A stretch of 64,000 nucleotides of DNA from contig CAVSBE010000008.1 in the NCBI GenBank assembly GCA_963726135.1, positions 186,001 through 250,000 of the forward strand, written 5' to 3'. Position numbers and translations under genes: made by a program. Origin of the DNA: Bog-473 sp963726135 (lineage in GTDB: Bacteria; Actinomycetota; Acidimicrobiia; Acidimicrobiales; RAAP-2). Positions 16,643 through 24,984 of this stretch are shown here, one piece after another (position 1 is the stretch's first letter; each line of letters opens with the position of its first letter). Under the pieces are notes generated by a model. It was not told the origin of the DNA. It ran no database searches and saw nothing but the letters and a program-made list of their open reading frames with translations.

Positions 16643-17357
16643 AACCATCAGAATCGTCCCCCTCGACGAGGCCCTGGCCGGCGTCGACAGCCCCGCAGCC
16701 GTGGCAGACCGTCGCAAGCGCGCCCAGAAGTGGGCCGAGAAGCTCGAAGGCCGTGCCCGTGGCCGGATGTTTGAGTACGCCAGCCTCGGCGAGATGAACT
16801 CGATCCGTGAGCCGTTCCGCACGCCATTCGCTGGGCCGCATCTCCACGGCAAGGCGCTGGAGGACGCCGAGCGCAAGGCGGGCCGCGCCGCTGACGCCGT
16901 GGTGCTGAAGCAATGCGAGATCCAACTTCGCGCGCGGGACATCCAAGCGGTCTACAACGACCCCGACCGCATGGAGGCAGAGCGCGTCTGGCTTGCGTAT
17001 GCCGGTCAGGTCAGCGCCGTCGCATGGGCGCAGGGCGACAAGGAACCCCGATTCACCGCCACGTTTCGGGACTTGATCGCTGCTCGGAACGACGCCGAGG
17101 CGTCCGGAGACGCCGCTGGCGTCCGCGCGGTCGAGGCCCGACTCAATCGCCTGACGGGCGTCCCGTACCCACAGCTCCCAGAAGCCGCCTGGGATGTCGC
17201 CGACCTGCTCCCCGAAGCCGACCGTCTGATCGAGATGGAGCGTCTCGAGAAGAAGTACGGCCGCAATCCATCCGCCAACGGTGCCGGGGACGTCCCCAAG
17301 ACCTCCCGCCGGCGCCTGACAACGCGCCCGATGCCGGCACTCACCAACACCCGATAG
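16635..17357 (+). CDS. hypothetical helical protein of the element
   Basis: 240 residues from GTG 16635. Rich in Ala, Arg and Glu, mostly helical, with VADRRKRAQKWAEKLEGRARGRMFEYASLGEMNSIREPFRTPFAG near the N-terminus. No membrane segment, signal or known motif was seen. The position after terL is where a portal gene would normally be, but neither the size (portals exceed 400 residues) nor the sequence fits. Its consistent coding bias and tight spacing (10 bases before the next start) support it as a real gene. Confidence 0.6.
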   Translation: MRETIRIVPLDEALAGVDSPAAVADRRKRAQKWAEKLEGRARGRMFEYASLGEMNSIREPFRTPFAGPHLHGKALEDAERKAGRAADAVVLKQCEIQLRARDIQAVYNDPDRMEAERVWLAYAGQVSAVAWAQGDKEPRFTATFRDLIAARNDAEASGDAAGVRAVEARLNRLTGVPYPQLPEAAWDVADLLPEADRLIEMERLEKKYGRNPSANGAGDVPKTSRRRLTTRPMPALTNTR

Positions 17358-17367
17358 GAGACCCACT

Positions 17368-17727
17368 ATGTCGTCACCACCCCAGGCCCCCGCTCTCCCG
17401 GCCCAGCAGAAGGTCGAAGAGCTCGAGTACCAAGGCAATCGCCTTCGCGAAGAGCTGGCCACGCTTCAGAAGATGGAGGCCGTTCACACGGCCCGCGCCG
17501 ACGAGTGCGACGCCGCCCTCGTCGAACTGACCAAGGCCTTCGCCGCGTTGCCCAAGGATGCCGACGCCCGGACCGTGTTCGATGCGAAGTCCCTGATCCT
17601 CGGCGCGGAGCTCAACCGCGGTCTCGCCCTCGAGGAGAAGGCACGGCTCCAGGAGGAGCTCCTCGAGACCCCGAAGCTGATCGCCGCGAACGAGAAAGCC
17701 GTCGCCAAGACCAGGGCGGAATCGTGA
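17368..17727 (+). CDS. coiled-coil protein of the element
   Basis: 119 residues. After a short Pro/Ala start, almost the entire protein is predicted helix with heptad-like spacing: QQKVEELEYQGNRLREELATLQKMEAVHTARADE, then LILGAELNRGLALEEKARLQEELLETPKLIAANEKAVAK. A preceding GGAGACCC acts as ribosome binding site. Such small coiled-coil proteins occur in phage packaging and scaffold regions, but no specific family is recognised. Its stop overlaps the next GTG (GTGA). Confidence 0.6.
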   Translation: MSSPPQAPALPAQQKVEELEYQGNRLREELATLQKMEAVHTARADECDAALVELTKAFAALPKDADARTVFDAKSLILGAELNRGLALEEKARLQEELLETPKLIAANEKAVAKTRAES

Positions 17728-18011
17728 AGACCACCCGCAACCCGAAAGCCCCCGACGCCGTCATGGAGCGCAGGCCAGCGCGACCCTCGCCCGAGACCGA
17801 CGCCAACAGCCGCGCCGCCCTGCTGGCGAGCCTGCCGCCCACCGAGCTCCGCAAGGCCCAAAGCACAAGTGCCGGCCGGCGGTTCCTCGGTCGCCTCAGA
17901 GGTGAGCTCGAGCACCGCACGACGCCCGCCAAGGCGAAGAAGCCCTCGACCGACCTCCGCACTGCACAGATCCGGGCGGCGGCTCTCCGCCGCGCAGGCC
18001 GCCGGCCGTGA
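17724..18011 (+). CDS. basic hypothetical protein of the element
   Basis: 95 residues from GTG 17724, chosen because it overlaps the upstream stop; the frame itself is open much farther upstream. Basic and rich in Ala, Arg and Pro (ASLPPTELRKAQSTSAGRRFLGRLRGELEHRTTPAKAKKP), no known domain. Coupled on both sides: its stop overlaps the GTG of the next gene. The role is unknown. Confidence 0.5.
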   Translation: MKTTRNPKAPDAVMERRPARPSPETDANSRAALLASLPPTELRKAQSTSAGRRFLGRLRGELEHRTTPAKAKKPSTDLRTAQIRAAALRRAGRRP

Positions 18012-18298
18012 CGACGGTGCCGTGCCTCTTGGACGTGCCGGTCAATGAGCTGGCCGGCGAGGAGTTCCCAGGCGACGTCGTTCCCGAGTCCCCAGCGGAG
18101 ATGGCCTACGTACTGGCGTACATCAAGGTCCGCATGCAGGATGCGGAGACGTCGGAGGAGAGCGCCCTCTACCTCTACCTGATGCGGCTGGTCCCGTGCA
18201 GCCTTTCCCACTACAGGGAGCGAGCCGAGACCGCCCGCTGGCGTCGCCTCGACCGCAAGTGGCGTGCGCGACAACAGTTCTCGGTCGGGGCGCGGTAA
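18008..18298 (+). CDS. hypothetical acidic protein of the element
   Basis: 96 residues from GTG 18008, overlapping the preceding stop. An acidic N-terminus (LDVPVNELAGEEFPGDVVPESPAEM) is followed by a helical segment (AYVLAYIKVRMQDAETSEESALYLYLMRLV) and a basic Trp-containing end (RWRRLDRKWRARQQF). No family recognised. It is the last gene of the rightward coupled run that begins with the excisionase-like gene. Confidence 0.5.
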   Translation: MTTVPCLLDVPVNELAGEEFPGDVVPESPAEMAYVLAYIKVRMQDAETSEESALYLYLMRLVPCSLSHYRERAETARWRRLDRKWRARQQFSVGAR

Positions 18299-18502
18299 TG
18301 GTTTCCTCCTTTCGGCCAAGCTCCGGGGTCCGTCCAGCCCCGTGCAGCCCGCGCCTCGGCCGACCCTTCGCCCGCGTGTGACGGTGGGGGATGGGTCGCC
18401 CCTAACGGCACTTTCGGGCTAGTGGGAGTACAGCGTCGTTCTTCAGTCGAAGTGGCGCCAAGGGAGCCCTCCAAGGCTCTGATCTAGCCTCGATGGGTCG
18501 CC

Positions 18503-19057
18503 ATGCGGCTGAAGCGGAGGACGATGCCGACCAAACATTTCGACGATCTCACCGTTCACGAAAAGCGGCGCCTCGTCGTCCAAGCCGTCGTGCGCACCAC
18601 CGTCACGCTCGCTGTGGTGGTAGCGGTTTACTTTCTGGTGCCGATGGACCGGCCGATGGACACCGCCACCGTGTTTGAACTGGTCCTGGGAAGCCTTGTG
18701 ATCCTTGCCGTCATCGTTTGGCAGATCAGGCAAATAATGCGATCTAAGCATCCAGGCATACGAGCGGTTGAGGGCCTTGCGTTCTCACTGCCGCTCTTCA
18801 TTCTCTTGTTCGCCACCACCTACTACCTCATGGATCATGCCAACGGCACAACCTTCGCGCAGCCCCTGACCAGGATCGACTCGATGTACTTCTCGGCAAC
18901 GGTCTTCACGACGGTTGGGTTCGGCGACATCACCGCAAGAGGCCAAGGCGCCCGAGTTCTTGTCACCATTCAGATGATGCTTGACCTCGTGGTCGTGGGT
19001 CTGGTGGTACGCCTGGTTGTGAATGCCGTCAAAGTCGGAAGGCAACGGCAGTCCTGA
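18503..19057 (+). CDS. potassium channel family protein, four membrane segments with TVGFGD filter
   Basis: 184 residues from ATG 18503; ATG 18524 (residue 8) has GGAGG only 3 bases before it. Membrane helices lie at about 25-48, 60-82, 90-115 and 147-172. Between the last two is a pore loop with SMYFSATVFTTVGFGDITAR, containing the K+ selectivity filter TVGFGD. One pore domain per chain means a tetramer is needed, giving passive K+ flux across the inner membrane. Its stop overlaps the ATG of the next gene (TGATG), so the two proteins are co-translated and probably work together. It is cargo rather than a mobility function. Confidence 0.88.
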   Translation: MRLKRRTMPTKHFDDLTVHEKRRLVVQAVVRTTVTLAVVVAVYFLVPMDRPMDTATVFELVLGSLVILAVIVWQIRQIMRSKHPGIRAVEGLAFSLPLFILLFATTYYLMDHANGTTFAQPLTRIDSMYFSATVFTTVGFGDITARGQGARVLVTIQMMLDLVVVGLVVRLVVNAVKVGRQRQS

Positions 19058-19680
19058 TGGCTGCCCACTCCGGGGCGGATGAAGCCACTGGTTCTGGGAC
19101 CGCCTCAGTGGTGCTCGCCAGTTTTGCCAGCAGACGTGACGCCGAACGCACGGTGGCGTCGCTCGGTCACAGCTTTCGTCACAAGGCGCGCAGTGGAGGC
19201 GCCAGCGCCTTTGTCGTTACCCGCAAGACCGACGGCTCATTCAAGCTGGTCCAATCCCGCTTCCTCACTGCAACCGGTGTCGTAGCGATGGCGACGTTCT
19301 TCACGGCAGAGATCATGGTTGGCCTCATCGGCATAGGGGCAGCCAGAAAGGGAGCCAAGGCGTCGAGGCAGCGGGCCCACGAGCGACAATCAGGCGTAGG
19401 ACGGGATGCTCATCGACTTGCCGAGGTGTTCGATCAGCTCGGCCCGCATGCAGCCTGTGTGCTGTTTCACTGTAAGGACGAGGAGACGGCGCAGGCTGTG
19501 GCGACCCGAGCAGACGAGCGGGGCGAACGCAGCTCGCACTATTCGCGAACCGAGTTCTTGGCGTTGCTCGACCGGTTGGGCAGCGAGTACGACTGGATAC
19601 GCCCGTTAGTTGCGGAGCCCGCCGCCAAGGGGAGGAAACACTCGAAGCTGAGGAAGCACTCCAAGAACCAGCGGGGTTAG
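19057..19680 (+). CDS. hypothetical membrane-associated partner of the K+ channel
   Basis: 207 residues, start overlapping the channel stop. Residues about 15-65 form an alpha/beta segment (VVLASFASRRDAERTVASLGHSF), followed by one or two hydrophobic stretches (TGVVAMATFFTAEIMVGLIGIGAA) and a second alpha/beta segment (GPHAACVLFHCKDEETAQAVATRADERG). The layout recalls DUF1269-like proteins, but identity is not certain. The C-terminal tail is strongly basic (GRKHSKLRKHSKNQRG). Coupling suggests it regulates or senses for the channel; this is inference. Confidence 0.6.
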   Translation: MAAHSGADEATGSGTASVVLASFASRRDAERTVASLGHSFRHKARSGGASAFVVTRKTDGSFKLVQSRFLTATGVVAMATFFTAEIMVGLIGIGAARKGAKASRQRAHERQSGVGRDAHRLAEVFDQLGPHAACVLFHCKDEETAQAVATRADERGERSSHYSRTEFLALLDRLGSEYDWIRPLVAEPAAKGRKHSKLRKHSKNQRG

Positions 19681-19747
19681 GTAGCCGGACGCCGCTCGAA
19701 CGTGTCCGAAGCGAGCTGGGCGGAAGTGCAGACACACCGTCGAAGAT

Positions 19748-19783
19748 GGGGGGGCCCCCGTTCGCCGGGAGGGGGTGCCCCCC
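19748..19783. terminator. GC-rich hairpin downstream of the K+ channel operon
   Basis: A G7 run followed by CCCCC, a short TTCG loop and a CCGGGAGGGGG arm closing with CCCCCC can fold into a long, very stable stem. It lies about 70 bp after the partner gene's stop. There is no U-tract, so it may act as a rho-assisted terminator or be a structured remnant. Confidence 0.35.
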
Positions 19784-19977
19784 TGCGGCACCTTGGGGAT
19801 ACCCGATTGAAGGGCCAACTGGTCATTCTTCCGACCGAGGAAATCGAGCCATTCGTCCTTGTGGAGGTCTAGTCGCGACCGAACACTCAACTGCCGGACA
19901 ACTGCCGCCGATGGTTGGACAACTCGGTTCGATGACGCAGGTGAGCGTGGACTCGTTCCGACCCTGAGGGGGAAATC

Positions 19978-20793
19978 ATGAGAAGCGTTATGGGTATCCG
20001 GACCCGTTTGGCGGCATTGACCGTCGTGCTTGTGGGGATTGGATTCGGGGCGGCTGTTCCGGCGGGGGCATCTTCCGCGCAAACCAAGTATGTCAATGCT
20101 CTTCACCACGCTGCACCCGCGACAAAGCAGGTATCAACCAAGAAGTTGCTCGGGATGGGCCAGGCCATCTGCAACATATTGACCGTCGGGTCCGTCGCCG
20201 ACGAGGTCGGCATCCTGAAGGAACGGACCAATGCCTTTCACTTCCCCAAAAAACAAGTAGTTCCGATTGTGGCGACGACCGTCACCTACCTCTGTCCTTC
20301 CCACAAGAGTGCAGTCGCCGCGTATCAAGCACACCCGACTCAATCGGCATCGCCGCCGCCCGCAGCACCCCCGACTCAATCGGCATCGCCGCCGCCCGCA
20401 GCGCCGACAACAGCGGCCCCGCCTGGTCCTGCGCTGACGCAGCAGCAGCAGAGTGCAGTAGAGGAAGCCAAGCAGTACCTAAGCACGCAGGCATTTTCGC
20501 AGCAGGGGCTTATTGACCAACTGGACTCGTCGGCTGGTAGTGGATACTCGGTCAACGATGCGACTGTCGCCGTCGATAGTCTCACGGTGAACTGGAACGC
20601 CGAGGCCGTGCAGTCGGCCAAGGAATATCTCCAAACTCAGCCCTTCTCGTGCGCCGACCTGATCCAACAACTGGACTCGTCGGCAGGTGACAAGTACACA
20701 GTCGCTCAGGCCACGTATGGAGCGACACAGGCGGGCGACTGCTCCGGGGGGGTCCCTACCGGAGCCACCGGAAGCACCGGCAACACCCCGTAA
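19978..20793 (+). CDS. secreted DUF732 protein with two Ltp-type (host cell surface-exposed lipoprotein) repeats
   Basis: 271 residues, with GAGGGGG 5-6 bases before the ATG. A signal peptide of about 32 residues ends near AGASSA with no lipobox Cys, so the protein is secreted. Residues about 37-108 match DUF732 (GMGQAICNILTVGSV ... VATTVTYLCPSH, two Cys that could pair). A Pro/Ala linker with two identical 12-residue units (PTQSASPPPAAP) follows, then two repeats of the Ltp type: AVEEAKQYLSTQAFSQQGLI and AVQSAKEYLQTQPFSCADLI, each followed by QLDSSAG...YSVNDA/YTVAQA. In Streptococcus prophage TP-J34 this repeat forms the Ltp superinfection-exclusion protein. An exclusion role here is inference from family and location. 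Confidence 0.8.
   Translation: MRSVMGIRTRLAALTVVLVGIGFGAAVPAGASSAQTKYVNALHHAAPATKQVSTKKLLGMGQAICNILTVGSVADEVGILKERTNAFHFPKKQVVPIVATTVTYLCPSHKSAVAAYQAHPTQSASPPPAAPPTQSASPPPAAPTTAAPPGPALTQQQQSAVEEAKQYLSTQAFSQQGLIDQLDSSAGSGYSVNDATVAVDSLTVNWNAEAVQSAKEYLQTQPFSCADLIQQLDSSAGDKYTVAQATYGATQAGDCSGGVPTGATGSTGNTP
20335..20406 (+). repeat. two tandem 36-bp units encoding PTQSASPPPAAP
   Basis: Units 20335-20370 and 20371-20406 are almost identical (only the last bases differ) and encode the Pro-rich linker of the secreted DUF732/Ltp protein. Near-identity at the DNA level indicates recent duplication by slippage or unequal exchange. Confidence 0.8.
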
Positions 20794-21023
20794 AAGTTTC
20801 GTTAGTCAAAGGGCACGCCACGACGCTGCGGCCTGAGGCCACCGAAACGACCTCGTCGGCGGCGGGTTGTCAACGCTCGCCTTGTGGCGCCCCACTGCCG
20901 GCGTACTGGGGCACCTTGGAGATCAATGAACAGCTCGACATTCAGACCCAAACTAAGGGTATGGTCCCGCTTGGCGTGATCCAGTGCGGGTTGGCCGAGC
21001 ACAACGTACGGAGGTGGTGCCCA

Positions 21024-21299
21024 ATGGCACTTGGAATTTATTTCGCACACGAAGGCTTCACACCGGAGAAGTACAGCAGTGCAATCAAGCAGCTGGAGGC
21101 CGCCGGCGCGGGCAAGCCGAAGGGGCGCACTTACCACTGCGCGCTCGAGTCGGACGGTGCAATCCAGGTCTTCGACATCTGGGAGTCCCAGGCGGACTTC
21201 GATGCATTCGGGCCGACGCTGATGCCGATCCTCACTGAGTTGGGTGTCGGACTGAAGGAGCCGATGGTCGCCACTGTTCACAACGTGATAACCGGCTGA
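21024..21299 (+). CDS. small dimeric alpha/beta-barrel (antibiotic-biosynthesis-monooxygenase-like) protein
   Basis: 91 residues from ATG 21024, supported by GGAGG 9 bases upstream; the frame is open upstream without a ribosome binding site. The sequence ALGIYFAHEGFTPEKYSSAIKQLEAAG ... TYHCALESDGAIQVFDIWESQADFDAFGPTLMPILTELGV has the beta-alpha-beta-beta layout and the DIWES/F..F spacing of dimeric alpha-beta barrel proteins found in many actinobacteria. Most are of unknown substrate. It stands alone between the secreted protein gene and the IS110 remnant; whether it is cargo or a passenger is unclear. Confidence 0.65.
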   Translation: MALGIYFAHEGFTPEKYSSAIKQLEAAGAGKPKGRTYHCALESDGAIQVFDIWESQADFDAFGPTLMPILTELGVGLKEPMVATVHNVITG

Positions 21300-21568
21300 G
21301 TCTTCGCAACTGAGTAGTCAGTTGGCGGATTGAGTCCATTGGTCGCCGCCCCCGAGCCGACGCTCCTATCACTTGTCAACCCCTCTTTCGGGGCTCGGGA
21401 GTGAAAACAGCGGACAGAACATTGATGAGTCACTCGAGGTGAGGACAGGCTCTTATTAGGTCACGCGTTTTCAAGATCGTGGGCCCGAGCTGAGGGTCGG
21501 CGTGTCGCTGGAAAGTCAGCCCCGGAGGGCGACAGAACTGGGGAGAGCCAGACCGACAGCCCGGGGAT

Positions 21569-22619
21569 TTAGCCGCGAGGCAGGTAGCGATAGACCTCGC
21601 GGGCGACATAGCGCTTCAAGATGCGGATGACCTCGTGTTTGGTCATGCCTTCCTTGACGCGGCGCTCGAAGTAGACCTGGGTCCGGGGTCGTGCGCGATG
21701 CGGACCATGACGATGCGCCACAGCGCGCTGTTGGCTTGGCGGTCTCCACCTTGGTGGGCCCGGACCTTGCCACTCTTCTTGCCCGACCCCGTCGGGATGG
21801 GCGACGACCCCGCACAGATGCGCCCAGGCTGCTTCTGAATGGAGACGCTCGGGGTTGTCGCCGGCCGCCATGACGAGGGCGGCCGCGGTGTCGGGGCCGA
21901 CGCCGAAGAGATCCAGGAGCTCGGGCACGGTGGCCACGAGGAGCGCTTCGATCCGCTCGTCGAGTGCGGCGAGCTCGTCATCGAGCGCCTGATCCGATGG
22001 GCCAACGAGGACAGCGACGCCTTGGTGGCCGCCGTCACCGGATCGGGTGATCGCGTCGGCCGAAGCCTGACTCCCTTCGGCCACGAGAGCGGGCACCGAC
22101 AGGCCCTTCAAGCGGCAACGGAGCTGCTCAGGGGCGCTGAAGCCGAGATGGCGCATCTGGATGAGCGCTTTCACCCGGGCCTGGCGGGCCGAGCGCTTGG
22201 CCACGACGAGCACCCGGATGGCCTCGACGGCACCGTCCCTCGACTTGGGGCTGCCCGCTCGCCCGCCGCTGAGCGCAGCTCGGGCGGCTTCGACGGCGTC
22301 GAGGGGATCGGACTTGCCGCTGCGGCGGCGCTCCTCTCGGTTCGGTCGGTCGACTTCGATGACCTCGACACCCACCCGGCGCAGGTAGCGCGAGCAGTCC
22401 GGATCCATACGAGCCCGTGCCCTCGATGCCGATCTTGGTGACCTCGCCGAAGGACTCGAGCCAGGCCGAGCAGCGCCTTGTAGCCGGCCGAGTCGGTCGC
22501 GAAGCTCTCCGTCCGAGCAGGCCGCCGAGGGGGTCGAGGGCGGCTGCGACGTGGACGTCGAGATGGGTGTCGACACCACCGGTGATCCCACGCGCAGCTT
22601 CTACGATGGTCATGGTCAT
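21569..22619 (-). pseudogene. IS110-family transposase, frameshifted remnant
   Basis: Pieces of one DEDD-type IS110 transposase appear in three frames. The N-terminus (MTMTIVEAARGITGGVDTHLDVHV) and GEVTKIGIEGTGSYGSG come from the frame starting at 22619. The middle (YLRRVGVEVIEVDRPNREERRRSGKSDPLDAVEAARAAL ... LLDLFGVGPDTAAALVMAAGDN) lies in a second frame and a segment KSGKVRAHQGGDRQANSALWRIVMVRIAHDP in a third. The C-terminus (YFERRVKEGMTKHEVIRILKRYVAREVYRYLPR) returns to the second. At least four shifts are needed, so the gene is dead. The ends of the insertion sequence could not be placed; IS110 elements lack terminal inverted repeats. Confidence 0.85.
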
Positions 22620-23007
22620 CCCTTCTCGTTAATGGTGTTAGGGATGGCACGGCCGTTCCGGATCGGAGCGACGGGCGGTCCAGGCTTGTTGCTAGCAAGC
22701 CGGACCAATCACCCCAACTCGGAGACGGGGCGTGCCGCTTTCAATGTGCGACTGGAAGGTTCGGTCGACGACACTCTGAAGATGTCACGGGACTCCAAGT
22801 CAGACCGAACCGGCCAGCACTCCCGAAGCTATTAAGGACCAGCAATCAAGCGGTGGACCCTGAGAGAAGTATCAATGAACGGGGGCACCCGGTAGTCCAG
22901 TTGGACTCCTTAAAGCAAGGGGCTAGCCTGGCCCCCAGATCAGCAATGATCTCGGGTAATAGAGCCTCAAACAGAGGCTTCGAGCTGCCCCACGGAAGTG
23001 GGTAGTC
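22620..23007. other. intergenic stretch without recognised gene
   Basis: 388 bases between the IS110 remnant and the YVTN-PKD gene. No coding frame with family resemblance was seen. Part of it may be the left flank of the IS110 copy; the promoter of the secreted protein gene should lie in 22850-23000. Confidence 0.4.
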
Positions 23008-24645
23008 GTGCACAAACGGAAGCATCCTCGATTGCGTAAAGCGTCGAACTTCGTTGGCCTGGCCATGATTGTCGGAATAATGACCTTGGCGGCCCCGGCT
23101 CATACCCCCCGGGCCTTGGCTGCTCCGGCTCAGGCCTGGACTGCGTATGTGGTCAACTCCGGGAGTAACACCGTTACTCCAATCAACACCGCCACCAACA
23201 CCGCAGGGTCTCTGATCGCGGTCGGCAACACGCCCGAAGCAGTCGCCATCACGCCCAACGGGGCCACTGCCTACGTGACGAACTATGGGGATGGCACCGT
23301 CACGCCGATCAATACCGCCACCAACACCGCAGGGACGCCGATCGCGGCAGGCACTCACCCCGACGCAATCGCCATCACGCCCAACGGGGCCACTGCGTAT
23401 GTGACTAACGCCACGGGCATTGGCACCGTCACTCCGATCAATACCGCCACCAACACCGCAGGGACGCCAATTCGAGTAGGTGACGTGGCCGACGCAATCG
23501 CCATCACGCCAAACGGGACCACTGCGTATGTCGCAGATGCGCTGGATACCTTCGTCTGGCCTATCAATACGGCCACCAACACCGCAGGGGCGCCGATCGA
23601 TGTCATCAACGGCGGCGGCACAAGCATCGCCATCACTCCCAACGGGACGACCGCTTACGTCTACAACGACGGTCTGACTCCAATCGACACCGCGACGAAT
23701 ACCGTAGACACCACAATCACGGTGGGATACCACACGGCGGCGTCTGGGGTGGCGGTAACACCCAATGGGTCCACCGCATACGCAACGACGGATCTAGACA
23801 TTGTCACACCGCAGGACGTCATCGACGGCGGCATTACACCGATCGATACCAAAACCGGCACCACCGGGACGCCCATAGTGGGTGTAGGCCACTACCCAGA
23901 CGCCATTGCCATTACTCCTGATGGCGCTACCGCCTATGTGGCGAGTCTTCCTGGTTTCGTCGAAGGCGACACTCTCACCCCGGTCAACACGGCCACCAAC
24001 ACCGCAGGGTCGCAGATCGTCGTGGGGAGCGATCCGACGGGCGTTGTCATCACCCCCGACCAGGCGCCGGTCGCCCATTTCTCGGTAACTCCAGGCGAAG
24101 TGGGCCAGCCCACCTCGTTTGACGCCTCAGCCTCGACCGTCGCCTTCGGCACGATCTCGACCTACGCGTGGAACTTCGGTGATGGGTCGACGGCGACAAC
24201 TTCAACGCCTACGACGACTCACACCTACGCCACACCAGGCCCTTATACCGCCACGGTCACCGAGACAGACTCGGCCGGGACCTCGACAACAAAGGTCTTT
24301 ACCGGCCAGACCATGAGCAACAACGGGGGACCAACTGCCGTGGCCTCCCAGAGCTTCACTGTCGTTCGCCCGCTGTGTGCCACGGGACTCAATGCTCACG
24401 TCCTGACTGCCACCTACCCAGGCGGGACTTTCACCGGTCTGTTCTGCGTGAACGCCAATGGGATCGGCACCTACACCCAGGGCACGGTGTCCGGGTGGGG
24501 TTCGGTCACCGCCAGGAATGGAACCACCATCATCATCGCCTTTGGGCGTAACCTGGCTCTGTTGGGGACGACGAAAGGCACCCAGAGCGGGTTCATTGAG
24601 TTTGCACCGGCACCCATCAAGCTCGGGAGATTCACGCTGACCTAA
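23008..24645 (+). CDS. secreted YVTN-type beta-propeller protein with PKD domain
   Basis: 545 residues from GTG 23008. The signal peptide is about 40 residues, hydrophobic core FVGLAMIVGIMTLAAPA and cleavage near ALAAPA. The propeller (about 42-350) is built from YVTN repeats such as DAIAITPNGATAYVTN followed by TVTPINTATNTAGTPI, about eight in number and highly alike. A PKD domain follows (about 355-430: APVAHFSVTPGEVGQPTSFD, YAWNFGDGS, HTYATPGPYTATVTETD). The last 100 residues form a separate Cys-containing domain (LCATGLNAHVLTATYPGGTFTGLFC). It is probably an extracellular binding or adhesion protein; no catalytic motif was seen. Confidence 0.85.
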   Translation: MHKRKHPRLRKASNFVGLAMIVGIMTLAAPAHTPRALAAPAQAWTAYVVNSGSNTVTPINTATNTAGSLIAVGNTPEAVAITPNGATAYVTNYGDGTVTPINTATNTAGTPIAAGTHPDAIAITPNGATAYVTNATGIGTVTPINTATNTAGTPIRVGDVADAIAITPNGTTAYVADALDTFVWPINTATNTAGAPIDVINGGGTSIAITPNGTTAYVYNDGLTPIDTATNTVDTTITVGYHTAASGVAVTPNGSTAYATTDLDIVTPQDVIDGGITPIDTKTGTTGTPIVGVGHYPDAIAITPDGATAYVASLPGFVEGDTLTPVNTATNTAGSQIVVGSDPTGVVITPDQAPVAHFSVTPGEVGQPTSFDASASTVAFGTISTYAWNFGDGSTATTSTPTTTHTYATPGPYTATVTETDSAGTSTTKVFTGQTMSNNGGPTAVASQSFTVVRPLCATGLNAHVLTATYPGGTFTGLFCVNANGIGTYTQGTVSGWGSVTARNGTTIIIAFGRNLALLGTTKGTQSGFIEFAPAPIKLGRFTLT

Positions 24646-24805
24646 CCGGGGCCCTCCCGATCACTTGGCCCTGCGCCACGGAATGCGAGAACACCCTTAA
24701 CTTGGAACGGGGCCACGTCCAACCCGAGAGTCCGTTGTGTCTACGTCTCTGGCACCCGTAGGCGGGTGTCAACACGCCCATATGTGCCCGTACGGGGGCA
24801 GGGGA
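24646..24805. other. intergenic stretch, nothing recognised
   Basis: Between the YVTN-PKD gene and the broken small Cys/His gene. No terminator hairpin with a U-tract and no small gene with a ribosome binding site was found on either strand. Confidence 0.35.
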
Positions 24806-24960
24806 TCAGAAGCCCTCAGACTCGTCGCTGCTCAACTTCGGAGCGTGCTCGCCGCACGCCTCGACGTATCACCAGGCGCCCTTTCGATCGGTCCAGATGC
24901 CCTTCCACGCCGGCCGGCGACAGTGGTCGGCCTGCAGCTGGCGGCTGTAGACCATCCTGA
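24806..24960 (-). pseudogene. broken paralogue of the small Cys/His-rich protein at 27.3-27.5 kb
   Basis: Read on the minus strand the frame gives CFRMVYSRQLQADHCRRP AWKGIWTDRKGAW, then a TGA at 24869-24871, then YVEACGEHAPKL and a stop at 24806. The intact gene at 27317-27550 has CWAMVYDGTMQADHC, RWFSPKGDRWWRVWSCADHL in the same order, so the TGA replaces a tryptophan codon (TGG). The shared Cys, His, Cys, Cys and His positions suggest a small metal-binding fold. The 5' boundary is uncertain because no start codon with a ribosome binding site is visible. Confidence 0.55.
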
Positions 24961-24984
24961 AGCAGCGCCCCGGTCGAGCTACAC

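Noticed and set aside
16635..17357. Portal protein after the large terminase
   Set aside because: Only 240 residues, no portal-like motif; retained as hypothetical.
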